DNA of 63,872 bases from Acidobacteriota bacterium (GCA_031296105.1 JARLGJ010000050.1:1-63872), one strand, 5' to 3'; shown: positions 16,068 through 24,142, counted from the stretch's first letter. The notes: a model not told the origin generated them from the letters alone. Made by a program: numbers and translations.

Positions 16068-16973
16068 TTACTTCCGCAGCGGAGACATCGCCATCGTATG
16101 CAGCTCGTGCATGGTCCAGTCGGGGACGGCGCCGGGACGTGTCGCCACCAGGGCGCCCAGCGCGTTAGCCAGGCTCAGCGTCTTATCCATTGGCCACAGA
16201 TTGTGGATGCCGTGCAGGAAGGCCGCGGCGAAGGCATCGCCCGCGCCAACCGTGTCCACCACGTCCACTTTGTATCCGGGCGCTTCATAGCAGCCGTCGC
16301 GGGTAAAAACGTAGCAGCCGTTCTCGCCCAGCGTCACGCAGATGATCTCCACCTCGAAGATGGACGACCACAGACGGCAGAAATTGGCGGGCGTAAAGCC
16401 GCCCTTGGTGCCGCCATAGGCGTAATACAACGTCTTCGCCTCGTTCTCCTCCAGCTTCAGGATGTTGGCGCGGCGGCACAGGCGCTCCACCAGGGGAAGG
16501 TTCCAATGGCCGGTGCGCAGGTTCATGTCGTAAAAGCAGCGGACGCCGGGCAGCGCGTCGATCAGTTCGCGCGTCAGCCACTCGATCTTCGGCTCGCGCT
16601 GCATCAGCGTGCCAAAGTAAAGCCACTCAAACTTGATGCTGCGCAACTGGTCAAGCTGCGTGGGATTAATGCGCACCTGGTCGAAGGCCGCCGGCCGCGG
16701 AATCACGAACTGCGGATTGCCCAGCGTGTCCGGGGTGATCTCCGCCACGCCCGTCGGCATCTCGGTGACCTGCACCATCTCGGTGCTCAAACCCAGGCGC
16801 ATCATCTCCTGGCACGCCAGCGTGCCACGTTCATCGTTGCCCACGGAGGTGAGCAGCCATGCGGCGTTGCCCATGCGCTGCAAATGGGCGCAGAAGTTCA
16901 ACGCGGCTCCGCCCAGCCGCTCCCCGTCGGGGAAGATGTCCCAAAGAATCTCACCTATGCTTAAAAGCCGCAT
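16068..16973 (-). CDS. PfkB-family carbohydrate kinase (fructokinase-like)
   Basis: Sugar kinase of the ribokinase/PfkB family, 301 residues. The N-terminal MRLLSIGEILWDIFPDGERLGGAALNFCAHL contains the sugar-binding GGAALN loop. The C-terminal DTVGAGDAFAAAF holds the anion hole and catalytic base. ATG 16973 is preceded by AGGA at 9 bp; the longer frame to 17036 is not family-like. It is monocistronic and convergent with the SDR gene. Fructose is the usual substrate of this subgroup, but that is inference. Confidence 0.88.
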   Translation of the reverse strand: MRLLSIGEILWDIFPDGERLGGAALNFCAHLQRMGNAAWLLTSVGNDERGTLACQEMMRLGLSTEMVQVTEMPTGVAEITPDTLGNPQFVIPRPAAFDQVRINPTQLDQLRSIKFEWLYFGTLMQREPKIEWLTRELIDALPGVRCFYDMNLRTGHWNLPLVERLCRRANILKLEENEAKTLYYAYGGTKGGFTPANFCRLWSSIFEVEIICVTLGENGCYVFTRDGCYEAPGYKVDVVDTVGAGDAFAAAFLHGIHNLWPMDKTLSLANALGALVATRPGAVPDWTMHELHTMAMSPLRK

Positions 16974-17203
16974 CCGCGCGTTCCTGCCTGCACACGTGTT
17001 ATCGTACGTTAAACTGACATGCGCCTGCCGCAACACGCAGCCAGCGCCTCACGCCACACCTGGAGCATCCATAGTACAACCTGCGATTGGAATGCAAAAC
17101 GTTACCATCGGAAGCATCCGGCATCCCCTGGAAGTTACCGGGAACGCGTCCCGTTGAAACCAATCCGCACATTCAGCATCTTGGAATAGAAAAGGAGCGC
17201 GAC

Positions 17204-17821
17204 TTGCCGATTACAACGTTATTTCTCGATCTGGGTGGAGTGCTGCTGACCAACGGCTGGGATCGCCATGCGCGGCAAACCGCGGCGGAGACCTTCGCGC
17301 TGGATCGCCGCGAGATGGATGAGCGCCATCACCTGACCTTCGACACCTACGAATCCGGCAAGCTGACGCTGGAGCAGTACCTCAACCGCGTCATCTTCTA
17401 CGAACCGCGCACCTTCTCGCGCGAGGACTTCCGCGACTTCATGTTCTCGCAATCGCGTGAGTTTCCCGAGATGATCGCCCTTATCCGCAAGTTGAAAGAG
17501 CGCTACGGACTCAAGATCGCCGTGGTCAACAACGAAGGCCGCGAGCTCAACCAGCACCGCATCAACGCCTTCCGCCTCGGAGAGTTCGTGGACTTCTTCA
17601 TCTCCTCTTGCATCGTCCACGTGCGCAAGCCGGACCAGGACATCTATCGCATCGCGCTGGAGATCGCCCATGTGCCGCCGGAGCAGGTGGCCTACCTCGA
17701 CGACCGCCTGATGTTCGTGCAGGTCGCCGAGGGTCTGGGAATACGCGGCCTGCACCACACGGGCTATGCGGCCACAGTGGAGAAGCTTGCAGGGTTGGGA
17801 TTAGCGGTCTCGCCGGACTGA
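17204..17821 (+). CDS. HAD-superfamily hydrolase (subfamily IA, YihX/epoxide-hydrolase N-terminal type)
   Basis: 205-residue HAD-like phosphatase or dehalogenase-type enzyme. Motif I is LFLDLGGVLLTNGWD with nucleophile D9 and Gly in place of the usual second Asp, as in the YihX-type group. Later motifs are IAVVNNEGRE, the lysine in VRKPDQDIY, and VAYLDDRLMFV. TTG 17204 was chosen because AGGAG lies 8 bp upstream and the protein then starts right at the fold; the frame extends upstream to 17087 without a better site. Substrate unknown. Confidence 0.85.
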   Translation: MPITTLFLDLGGVLLTNGWDRHARQTAAETFALDRREMDERHHLTFDTYESGKLTLEQYLNRVIFYEPRTFSREDFRDFMFSQSREFPEMIALIRKLKERYGLKIAVVNNEGRELNQHRINAFRLGEFVDFFISSCIVHVRKPDQDIYRIALEIAHVPPEQVAYLDDRLMFVQVAEGLGIRGLHHTGYAATVEKLAGLGLAVSPD

Positions 17822-17828
17822 TCCCGGC

Positions 17829-18188
17829 TCAGTCCAGTTCGCCCTGCTCCACGACCACGTTCTCGCGCACGATCAGGCGGCCGGCGGCCATCTCCTTCAG
17901 GTGCGGCAGCACACGCTGGATGTGCTCGTCGGTATCGACGAAGGTAAGCACCACCGGAAGCCGCCCTCCGGCGTCCACCAGCGTCGCCGTCTGGATGCCC
18001 ATGCGCCCCATGAAGCCGCCCACGGAGTGGTAGGCCACCGCGCCAAAAACATTCTCGGCGCGCAGATACTTCAGCACTTCCATGGGCAGCGAGCGATGCT
18101 GATACTTGTCGTCTTCGTGGAGAAACATCGTGACCTGGACTGCCATGTTCGCTTCCCCCGCGGGCACTGTTTTGCGTTCGTCCGGCAT
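17829..18188 (-). CDS. DUF190 family protein, coupled to CrcB
   Basis: 119-residue PII-like DUF190 protein (VTMFLHEDDKYQHRSLPMEVLKYLRAENVFGA; PVVLTFVDTDEHIQRVLPHL). DUF190 proteins are frequently encoded with fluoride channels. Its ATG overlaps the crcB stop by one base (TAATG) with AGGAG just upstream inside crcB, so translation is coupled. A later in-frame ATG at 18146 is possible. A sensing or modulating role in fluoride export is inferred from the operon and the upstream riboswitch. Confidence 0.85.
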   Translation of the reverse strand: MPDERKTVPAGEANMAVQVTMFLHEDDKYQHRSLPMEVLKYLRAENVFGAVAYHSVGGFMGRMGIQTATLVDAGGRLPVVLTFVDTDEHIQRVLPHLKEMAAGRLIVRENVVVEQGELD

Positions 18189-18562
18189 TATAGGCTCCTC
18201 GCCAGCACTGCGCCCGCTAAAACTCCTGCCAGGCAGAGAAGGTTGTTGGCCAGCACATTGGAGGCAAAGAGCATGTACTGGCCCTTTTCAAAGAGCGAGA
18301 AGCTCTCAAACGCATAGCTGGAAAACGTGGTGTACGAGCCGCAGAATCCTATGGCAATCAGCAGGCGCCACTTCGGATCGGGCAGCACGCGCTCGGTGCT
18401 CCACACCATGAACAGGCCAAGGATGAAGCTGCCGGTAATGTTGATGAGCAGAGTGCCGTAGGGAAACGAAGGGGTCACCAGGCGGGCAACCGCGCGGCTG
18501 ACGGAATAACGGGCGCTGGCGCCAACAATGGCGCCAAGTGCTATCCATAAATAGGCAAGCAC
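18188..18562 (-). CDS. crcB: Fluoride ion channel CrcB/FluC
   Basis: Inner-membrane dual-topology fluoride exporter, 124 residues with four transmembrane segments. Family signatures are GAIVGASARYSVSR, FPYGTLLINITGSFILG (NxTGSF) and GFCGSYTTFSSYAFE (TTFS). The start is GTG 18562 with GAGGAG about 10 bp upstream. A fluoride riboswitch lies 22 bp further upstream, giving direct support for function and regulation. A single crcB copy is seen, so the channel is presumably a homodimer. Confidence 0.95.
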   Translation of the reverse strand: MLAYLWIALGAIVGASARYSVSRAVARLVTPSFPYGTLLINITGSFILGLFMVWSTERVLPDPKWRLLIAIGFCGSYTTFSSYAFESFSLFEKGQYMLFASNVLANNLLCLAGVLAGAVLARSL

Positions 18563-18583
18563 GGGCGAAAGCTCCTCTATATG

Positions 18584-18653
18584 TTCTGGTAGGAGTTATC
18601 AGCCGCGCATGACAGGCAGGCGCCAGCGGTTGAAGGCGAACTCCATCGCCTGC
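18584..18653 (-). promoter_or_regulatory. Fluoride riboswitch (crcB RNA motif) controlling crcB-DUF190
   Basis: The minus-strand transcript carries GGCGATGGAGTTCGCC, then AACCGC, a variable stem, GCGGCTGAT and AACTCCTACC. These match the conserved 5' hairpin, the junction and the 3' pseudoknot strand of the crcB/fluoride riboswitch (GGAGT pairs with ACTCC). It ends about 22 bp before the GTG of crcB. No clear terminator follows, so control is probably through the nearby Shine-Dalgarno GAGGAG. Confidence 0.9.
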
Positions 18654-18737
18654 AAAGAGTTTAGCACCGCTCTGCCCCCATGCCGCGGCCCCCTGGGCGG
18701 AGAATTCCAACGCCCGGCTTTGTGCTAGTGTTCTGCT

Positions 18738-19532
18738 ATGCTCAATCCCCCCGTAGTGTGGACCATCGCCGGATACGACCCGTCCTCGGGCGCCGGCATC
18801 ACCGCCGACCTCAAGACCATCTCGGCCCACGCTTGCTACGGCGTCTCGGCCATCACCGCCCTGACGGTGCAGAACACCCTGGGAGTCCGCCGGGTGTCGG
18901 CCATTGCCCCGGAGACGCTCTCCGAAATACTTCAAGCGTTACTTGATGATTTCCCTCCAATGGCAATCAAAGTAGGGATGCTTGCCACGGCAGAGAATGC
19001 GACGATTGTCGCTGATTTCCTGTCCGCGCTTCCCTCTCCACACCCGCCCGTTGTGCTCGATCCCATCCTGCTCTCCAGCTCCGGAGCGGTGCTTTTGGAA
19101 GAGGCTGGCGTGCACATGCTGCGCCAGCGTCTGCTCCCCCTGGCCACGGTGGTGACGCCGAATCTGGCCGAGGCGCGTGTGCTGACCGGCCTCGCCGAGG
19201 CTGACCCCGAAACCCTCGCCACCGGGCTGCGCCGTCTCGGTGCCCAGGCCGCGGTGGTCACCGGCGGAGACACCGGCAACGATGCCTCGGACACTCTGGC
19301 ATATGTGATGGGAGGGATCGAGTGCGTCGAAACACTTTTCGCCGCGCGCATCGAGTCGCGGGCAACGCACGGAACCGGCTGCGCCTTCTCCACGGCGCTG
19401 GCCTGCGGCCTGGCCATGGGACAGAGCATTCCGGCGGCGGCCACCTCGGCCAAGCTCTTCGTCCGCCGGGCCATCGAACAGGCTCCAGGATTAGGAAAAG
19501 GCAAGGGTCCGCTGGGGCTGGACAGGGTTTAA
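18738..19532 (+). CDS. thiD: Hydroxymethylpyrimidine/phosphomethylpyrimidine kinase
   Basis: Phosphorylates HMP and HMP-P to HMP-PP for thiamine synthesis. N-terminal WTIAGYDPSSGAGITADLKT and VSAITALTVQNT are ThiD signatures. PVVLDPILLSSSGAVLL, VVTPNLAEARVL and the C-terminal THGTGCAFSTALA complete the ribokinase-like fold. Length is 264 residues. It stands alone here; another thiamine-pathway candidate, thiO, lies 17 kb away. No TPP riboswitch was seen upstream. Confidence 0.95.
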   Translation: MLNPPVVWTIAGYDPSSGAGITADLKTISAHACYGVSAITALTVQNTLGVRRVSAIAPETLSEILQALLDDFPPMAIKVGMLATAENATIVADFLSALPSPHPPVVLDPILLSSSGAVLLEEAGVHMLRQRLLPLATVVTPNLAEARVLTGLAEADPETLATGLRRLGAQAAVVTGGDTGNDASDTLAYVMGGIECVETLFAARIESRATHGTGCAFSTALACGLAMGQSIPAAATSAKLFVRRAIEQAPGLGKGKGPLGLDRV

Positions 19533-19689
19533 GACTCGCTCCGCGGATTCTCCGCGACCGCTGTAAATAGTTGATGAACATAGATATACAGCAATCTACC
19601 GCCTCTCGCACAGAGCCATCCCGGGCACGCTCAATAATCACAGTTTTCTCGTTCTGGCAAGGCCTAAGGTAAGTATATTTTTAAACTAG

Positions 19690-19719
19690 TTGACCCGCCG
19701 CGCCCAAGCTCCCTACAAT
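19690..19719 (+). promoter_or_regulatory. Predicted sigma-70 promoter for rlpA
   Basis: TTGACC, 18 bp spacer, TACAAT, about 70 bp upstream of the rlpA start. It is followed by a strong hairpin in the leader. Confidence 0.6.
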
Positions 19720-19727
19720 TACCAAGT

Positions 19728-19752
19728 CGCCTGGGTTATACGAACCCAGGCG
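19728..19752 (+). other. Leader hairpin of rlpA mRNA
   Basis: CGCCTGGGTT-ATACG-AACCCAGGCG, a perfect 10 bp stem starting near the predicted transcription start and followed by TTTGGTTG. It could protect the 5' end or act as an attenuator. Confidence 0.5.
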
Positions 19753-19789
19753 TTTGGTTGTACAGGGAATCTTCAAACGAGGTGATTGA

Positions 19790-20290
19790 TTGCGACGAGT
19801 ACTGACCCATTCGGTTTACGCCTTGCTGCTGCTTGGCGGAAGCATGGGAGCGGCGCCCGGGCATACCACAACCACTCCGGTCAAGAACCTGCCGGTGTTC
19901 CTCCCCCTCCCCGAGCAAAAGCCAACGGTGGCCGAGCTGCCTAACGGGAAACCTTACCAGGTAGGAAAGGCCTCCTGGTATGGCGAGTTTTTCCAGGGAA
20001 AGGCAACGGCCAGTGGTGAAGACTTCAACATGAACGACTACACGGCGGCGCATCGTCAATTGCCGCTTGGAACCTTCGTAAAGGTCACCAACCTTAAGAA
20101 TCATAAGGCGGTTATCGTTCGCATCAATGATCGCGGACCGGTCACTCCGGGACGCATTATCGACCTGTCGTACAAGGCAGCACGCCAGTTGGATTTCCAT
20201 CAAAACGGGTTGCAGAAGGTTCAGATCGATGTCCTGCCCCCGAAAGATGCCGAAATGGCCATGGCGCGGCAGCCCAAGGCGCTTCCTTAA
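19790..20290 (+). CDS. rlpA: RlpA-like double-psi beta-barrel protein
   Basis: Exported septal peptidoglycan-associated protein or lytic transglycosylase of the RlpA family, 166 residues. A signal-peptide-like N-terminus covers residues 1-22 (HSVYALLLLGGSMGAA). The DPBB domain runs from about residue 58 (GKASWYGEFFQGKATASGEDFN) through LPLGTFVKVTNL, VIVRINDRGP and GRIIDLSYKAA. No SPOR domain is present. TTG 19790 was chosen for GAGGTG 8 bp upstream. No lipobox cysteine is seen, unlike E. coli RlpA. Confidence 0.9.
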   Translation: MRRVLTHSVYALLLLGGSMGAAPGHTTTTPVKNLPVFLPLPEQKPTVAELPNGKPYQVGKASWYGEFFQGKATASGEDFNMNDYTAAHRQLPLGTFVKVTNLKNHKAVIVRINDRGPVTPGRIIDLSYKAARQLDFHQNGLQKVQIDVLPPKDAEMAMARQPKALP

Positions 20291-20314
20291 ATGACGGCAG
20301 GTTTCGCGCGATCC

Positions 20315-20341
20315 AGCCTCGGCTACGGCCGAGGCTTTTAT
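20315..20341 (+). terminator. Rho-independent terminator after rlpA
   Basis: AGCCTCGGC / GCCGAGGCT stem followed by TTTAT, 25 bp after the stop. Confidence 0.85.
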
Positions 20342-20542
20342 TTGATTTGCGATGACCTCAATCCGCAACTAGAGAAGAATATTTGTGCGGATCAGTCGGT
20401 ATCTTGGCATGAATTTCGTTGTAATTTGCCGCAAGCAACGGGCTTGACCTCCGTAAGTTTTCTGATGCTCATATTAATGACTCAAGGAAAGGGCCAAACG
20501 TTGAGTGGATGATTCTGTTGGTTACGGGGAAACAGTAAAACG

Positions 20543-20565
20543 AATTGTTTACAACAGAAACAATT
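20543..20565. promoter_or_regulatory. Inverted repeat upstream of a small ORF in the AT-rich islet
   Basis: AATTGTTT-ACAACAG-AAACAATT, perfect 8 bp arms, 38 bp before an ATG with good Shine-Dalgarno. The 20342-20542 stretch holds no recognisable gene and is AT-rich. The arms resemble those of the hicA operator at 39577, but in opposite order. Confidence 0.5.
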
Positions 20566-20603
20566 AATCAGACAAAACTCGAAGCGTAGAAAGGAATCAA
20601 ACA

Positions 20604-20696
20604 ATGAATGAAATCCAAGCTGTCATCAGTCAGTTGATTGAGGCTAATGGAAAGCCTATTTCAACTCAGAACGTTCCACGCGAAAGACGCCTTTGA
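20604..20696 (+). CDS. Short ORF, possibly a truncated 5' gene end
   Basis: 30-codon frame starting MNEIQAVISQLIEANGKPIS, preceded by AAGGAATCAAACA, a good ribosome-binding site. Its last 41 bases overlap the 3' end of the convergent ADP-ribosyltransferase-like gene. I do not recognise the product. A strong start signal with so short a product suggests either a peptide or the remaining start of a gene interrupted when the islet inserted or decayed. Confidence 0.4.
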   Translation: MNEIQAVISQLIEANGKPISTQNVPRERRL

Positions 20697-21237
20697 TCGA
20701 TTTCGGATTACGTACGCATAGCTGAATATGAGTGCGTTCGTAAAATCCCGATTTTTCGTAGATTCGGTTGCCTTCGAGAAACACGCCCCGAACCGAATCA
20801 AATGGCGGCATCTCAGCCTTCTCAATACTCTCGTGCAAGAAATTGATTACCGAACAATCAAGCTTGCGGAGTAGCAAATCTGATCCAAGGCTGTTGGTGG
20901 GTATTTCTGATTTCGATTTCTTTGCGGTTTCTATGAAGTTTTTGTGGGCTTGTTTCACAGCCTCGATGCCGTTCGATGACAGCAGGTCAAGGCAATACCC
21001 AAGGTCAATCACAGCCCCAACCACATCGGGCTTCTTGATTTTCCTATTTCGCTCTTTGAGTTTTCTCGCCCAATCAAGACCGCGCTGCGGATTCGTTTCC
21101 CAGAAATAAATACCACTCCCTAGCCAGTCGTGATCATTCGTACTGGGAAGAAATGGCTTTCCTGCTAAAAGACTTTCTGCCACGGAATGATCGCAGCCAT
21201 GGTAGCCGAGAACAAAAGAGGATGTGAGTGTATGCAC
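20656..21237 (-). CDS. ADP-ribosyltransferase-like protein (DUF3990/PARP-like signatures), candidate toxin
   Basis: 193-residue protein. LGYHGCDHSVAESLL near residue 10 resembles the His motif of PARP/DUF3990-type transferases. DWLGSGIYFWETNPQRGLDWAR near 38-59 resembles the Tyr motif with following Ala/Trp helix. ERTHIQLCVRNPKSIKG near 170 is the candidate third motif. No signal peptide. GTG start at 21237 lies 3 bp after the stop of a 48-residue partner gene. The AT-rich surroundings differ from neighbours, indicating transfer. Toxin activity is inferred from fold-like motifs and arrangement only. Confidence 0.65.
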   Translation of the reverse strand: MHTLTSSFVLGYHGCDHSVAESLLAGKPFLPSTNDHDWLGSGIYFWETNPQRGLDWARKLKERNRKIKKPDVVGAVIDLGYCLDLLSSNGIEAVKQAHKNFIETAKKSKSEIPTNSLGSDLLLRKLDCSVINFLHESIEKAEMPPFDSVRGVFLEGNRIYEKSGFYERTHIQLCVRNPKSIKGVFRVERSELK

Positions 21238-21240
21238 GGG

Positions 21241-21387
21241 CTAGCGGTAGATTGCGGTAAGTTTGCCTTTGGTGTTTACAATGCCAGCCTTGACCAGGAA
21301 TGCGCGCGCCTTTTTCTCTGAACTGGTATTTTGCTTGTGCGCCTTCGCCATAGCGGAAAGGAGTTCTTTAAGCTGTTTGTCACTCAT
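21241..21387 (-). CDS. Small 48-residue protein upstream of ART-like gene, candidate antitoxin or partner
   Basis: Starts MSDKQLKELLSAMAKAHKQN and ends with VKAGIVNTKGKLTAIYR; a small helical, lysine-rich protein. AAGGAGG lies 10 bp before ATG, one of the best ribosome-binding sites in the window. The stop is 3 bp before the ART-like gene, so the two are one operon. The order (small gene first, excellent translation) matches toxin-antitoxin operons. No DNA-binding motif is obvious. It could instead be a substrate-delivery or chaperone partner. Confidence 0.65.
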   Translation of the reverse strand: MSDKQLKELLSAMAKAHKQNTSSEKKARAFLVKAGIVNTKGKLTAIYR

Positions 21388-21417
21388 ATCCGAATTCCTC
21401 CTTGGCTATTTTCAATC

Positions 21418-21461
21418 TCATATCATATCACATCATATGAACCTTTCACTTTCGGCATCAA
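21418..21461 (-). promoter_or_regulatory. Promoter and overlapping inverted repeat for the ART-like operon
   Basis: On the minus strand TTGATG, an 18 bp spacer and TATGAT form a promoter at 21461-21432. An inverted repeat TCATAT..ATATGA at 21418-21440 covers the -10 box, a position suited to autorepression. Confidence 0.5.
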
Positions 21462-21625
21462 TTAATTTGTATATACGTCATTCATTATCATGAAGATAGG
21501 ATTACAAGGGATTTGAGGCGTACAGAGGATCGCGAGTATCCGCCAATGGTCATCCCACCAATGATCCCATTTCCGCTAGGTCTAAGCTCCATGCAAGAAA
21601 TCGGCGCGGGAAGGGCTGGTATTCT

Positions 21626-22336
21626 ATGAACATGGCGAACCAAACGGATCGTGTGATTGTGGCGCTGGACGTGTCTGGCGAGGCCGAAGCGCGCGCGCTG
21701 GTCAGCCGGCTCGGCGAGTCGGTCAGCTTCTATAAGGTGGGCAAGGAGTTGTTCACCGCCTGCGGACCGGAGCTGGTGCGCGAGTTGGTGCGCGGCGGCA
21801 AAAAGGTCTTCCTCGACCTCAAGTTCCACGACATTCCGAACACCGTGGCCGGAGCCGTGCGCTCGGCCTCCTCGCTGGGCGTAAGCCTGCTGACGGTGCA
21901 CGCCTCGGGTGGCAGCAATATGCTGATGGCCGCCGCTGAGGCCGCCGCGCAGAGTGAAGCCCGTCCCACGGTGCTGGCCGTGACCGTCCTCACCTCCATG
22001 GCGCAGCCGGACCTTGCCGAGATTGGCGTAGAGGCTCCGGTGGCGCAGCAGGTGGAGCGCCTAGCGGGAGTCGCCCTCCGCGCAGGATGCGGCGGACTGG
22101 TGGCCTCGGCGCAGGAAGCCGCTGGGTTGCGCGCGAAGTTCGGCGCCAATTTCATCCTGGTGACCCCCGGCATCCGTCCCCAGGGCGCAGCCGTAGGCGA
22201 TCAGGCTCGGGTAGTGACGCCCGCGGAGGCGATCCGCAGCGGCGCAAGCTACCTGGTGGTGGGCCGCCCGATCACCGCCGCCGCCGATCCGCGAGCGGCC
22301 GCCGACGCCATTCAGGCCGAGATTGCCGGGATTTAG
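21626..22336 (+). CDS. pyrF: Orotidine 5'-phosphate decarboxylase
   Basis: Final step of UMP synthesis. The catalytic tetrad motif is [12 protein letters not shown] near residue 63. [13 protein letters not shown] at the start, [18 protein letters not shown] and [10 protein letters not shown] are the family phosphate-binding and active-site segments. Length is 236 residues. ATG 21626 or the in-frame ATG 21632 are both possible; neither has a strong Shine-Dalgarno. It marks the return to normal GC-rich DNA after the AT-rich islet. Confidence 0.95.
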   Translation: MNMANQTDRVIVALDVSGEAEARALVSRLGESVSFYKVGKELFTACGPELVRELVRGGKKVFLDLKFHDIPNTVAGAVRSASSLGVSLLTVHASGGSNMLMAAAEAAAQSEARPTVLAVTVLTSMAQPDLAEIGVEAPVAQQVERLAGVALRAGCGGLVASAQEAAGLRAKFGANFILVTPGIRPQGAAVGDQARVVTPAEAIRSGASYLVVGRPITAAADPRAAADAIQAEIAGI

Positions 22337-22342
22337 TGTTGC

Positions 22343-22486
22343 CTTTGTGCCCCAGGCTGTCCTTGTGCCCCAGGTTCGCGGCCTGTAGTTGGCCGTTAAC
22401 CTGGGTTCGAGCCTCCTGGGTTCGAGCCTCCTGGGTTCGAGCCTCCCAGGTTAGCTCCGCTGCGCTTCGCGAACCTGGGGCACACC
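22343..22486. repeat. Repeat family C, copy 1, with 15 bp tandem array inside
   Basis: Begins GTGCCCCAGG and ends with the inverted form CCTGGGGCAC, bracketing GTTAACCTGGG. Inside, CTGGGTTCGAGCCTC occurs three times in perfect tandem at 22401-22445. Other copies of the family lie at 56637, 59331 and 62416. Confidence 0.75.
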
Positions 22487-22553
22487 GGGTAAATTCGAGA
22501 CACAATCAGCGGCACTCCTGAAATGTCCGCAAACCTTTTATAATGAGAGCGCT

Positions 22554-24128
22554 TTGAACAAGATAACGAGCCGCATCCTATTTTTCGTCCTGCTGTTTAC
22601 GGCGCTGGCCTCCGCGCAGGAGCTGCCGGCCCAGCACACGGTGCTGATTCTTCCCTTTGAAAATGCCACCCAGCAGGCCACGTTGTCCTGGATTGGCGAG
22701 GCCTTCCCCGAGGTGTTGGGGCAGCGGCTGGCGGCGCAGTCGATGTTCGTCATCAGCCGCGAGGACCGCCAATATGCCTTCGACCGCATGGGCATTCCGG
22801 TGAATCTGCGCGCCTCGCGCGCCACCCTGTATAAGATTGCCTCCCAGCTTGACGTGGACTACGTGCTGCTGGGCAGCTACGCCTATGACGGCAAGACGTT
22901 TACCGTGCGCGCGCAGTTGCTGGACATGAAGGCCCTGCGCCTGTCGTCCGACATCTTGGAAAACGGCCCTTTGAACAGCCTGATCGCGGTGCAGACGGCG
23001 CTGGCCTGGGACGTATCGCACGAGATTTACGGCCCTTTGCCGGAGCCCAAACAGAGCTTTGTGCAGCGCGCTCCGGTCATCCGCCTGGATGCCTTCGAGA
23101 ACTTCATACGCGGCGTGGTAGCCAACAACGAAGCCGACCGCATACGCTATCTGAAGGCGGCCATCGGCATCGATTCCAACTACGCGCAGGCCATCCTGCT
23201 GCTGGGCCGCACCTACTACAACGGCCATAGCTACGAGCAGGGCGCCGAGTGGTTCGGCAAGGTTCCCAAGGGCAATGAATCCTCGCCCGAGGCGAACTTC
23301 TATCTTGGCCTTTGCGAGTTCCATCAGGGACACTTCGAGCGCGCCGCGTCGGCCTTTCAGAACACGGCCAGCCAGGTTCCCCTCACCGAGGTGCTCAACG
23401 ACATTGGCGCCGCCGAGTACCGCCGCGGGCGTCCCGACGCGCTGGGCTACTTCCAGAAAGCGGTGGAGGCCGACGGCTCCGACGCCGATTACCGCTTTAA
23501 TCTGGCGATTGCGCTCTACCACCACGGCGACCTTGCCGGCGCGCAGCGGCAGCTTCGCGAGTGCCTCAGCCGCCGTCCCTCGGACACGGAGGCCGCGCGC
23601 TTGCAGGAGGCTTTGACGGCCGCGGCCGCCACCCACGCGCCGGTGACCTATTTGCCGCAGTCGCGCATCAAGTCTAACTACGATGAAAGCAGCTACCGCC
23701 GGCTGGTGATGGACCTGCAAAACGCCATCGAGAAATCCGTGGACAAGGCACAACCGGCCGAGCGCTCCAAGCTGCATATCGAGCGCGGGCATGAGTTTCT
23801 CGTCTCCGGCGCGAATGGCGAAGCGGAGAGCCAGTTCCGCGAGGCCCTGGTGCACGAGCCGATGAATCCCGAGGCGCTGAGCGGGCTGGCCAAGGCCCTG
23901 TTGCTGCAAGGCAAGGTGAAGGAAGCGCGTGTGCAGGCCACGGCCTCCAACCGCATTCATCCCAACCCCGAGGCCTGCCTGGTGCTGGCCCGCGCCGATG
24001 TGCGGGAGAACAACCTGGACGCCGCGCGCGAAGATCTGCGGAAAGCCGAGGAGCTGAGCGCCAACCGTGACGAGGCGCAGGCCGTGGCGCGCGAGATTCA
24101 GGACAAGTTCGAAGCCCGTCCGAATTAG
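22554..24128 (+). CDS. Exported TPR-repeat protein
   Basis: 524-residue protein with a signal peptide (MNKITSRILFFVLLFTALASA). Residues about 27-140 form a FlgO/CsgG-like or adenylate-cyclase-type N-domain (VLILPFENATQQATLSWIGEAFPEVLGQRL; DYVLLGSYAYDG). From about residue 190 several TPR units follow (YAQAILLLGRTYYNGHSYEQG; NFYLGLCEFHQGHFERAASAFQ; AEALSGLAKALLLQGK-like repeats). The start is TTG 22554; the signal peptide supports it. TATAAT at 22539-22544 would place transcription start only about 3 bp before TTG. Role unknown; probably periplasmic scaffold. Confidence 0.82.
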   Translation: MNKITSRILFFVLLFTALASAQELPAQHTVLILPFENATQQATLSWIGEAFPEVLGQRLAAQSMFVISREDRQYAFDRMGIPVNLRASRATLYKIASQLDVDYVLLGSYAYDGKTFTVRAQLLDMKALRLSSDILENGPLNSLIAVQTALAWDVSHEIYGPLPEPKQSFVQRAPVIRLDAFENFIRGVVANNEADRIRYLKAAIGIDSNYAQAILLLGRTYYNGHSYEQGAEWFGKVPKGNESSPEANFYLGLCEFHQGHFERAASAFQNTASQVPLTEVLNDIGAAEYRRGRPDALGYFQKAVEADGSDADYRFNLAIALYHHGDLAGAQRQLRECLSRRPSDTEAARLQEALTAAAATHAPVTYLPQSRIKSNYDESSYRRLVMDLQNAIEKSVDKAQPAERSKLHIERGHEFLVSGANGEAESQFREALVHEPMNPEALSGLAKALLLQGKVKEARVQATASNRIHPNPEACLVLARADVRENNLDAAREDLRKAEELSANRDEAQAVAREIQDKFEARPN

Positions 24129-24142
24129 GCGTTAGGAAAGCC

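Noticed and set aside
18586..18735. Possible thiD-controlling TPP riboswitch in the crcB-thiD interval
   Set aside because: The structured RNA is on the minus strand and matches the fluoride motif; nothing TPP-like is on the plus strand.
22401..22445. GGTTCGAGCC resembling a tRNA T-arm
   Set aside because: It is a three-unit 15 bp tandem repeat with no acceptor stem, D-arm or anticodon arm around it.
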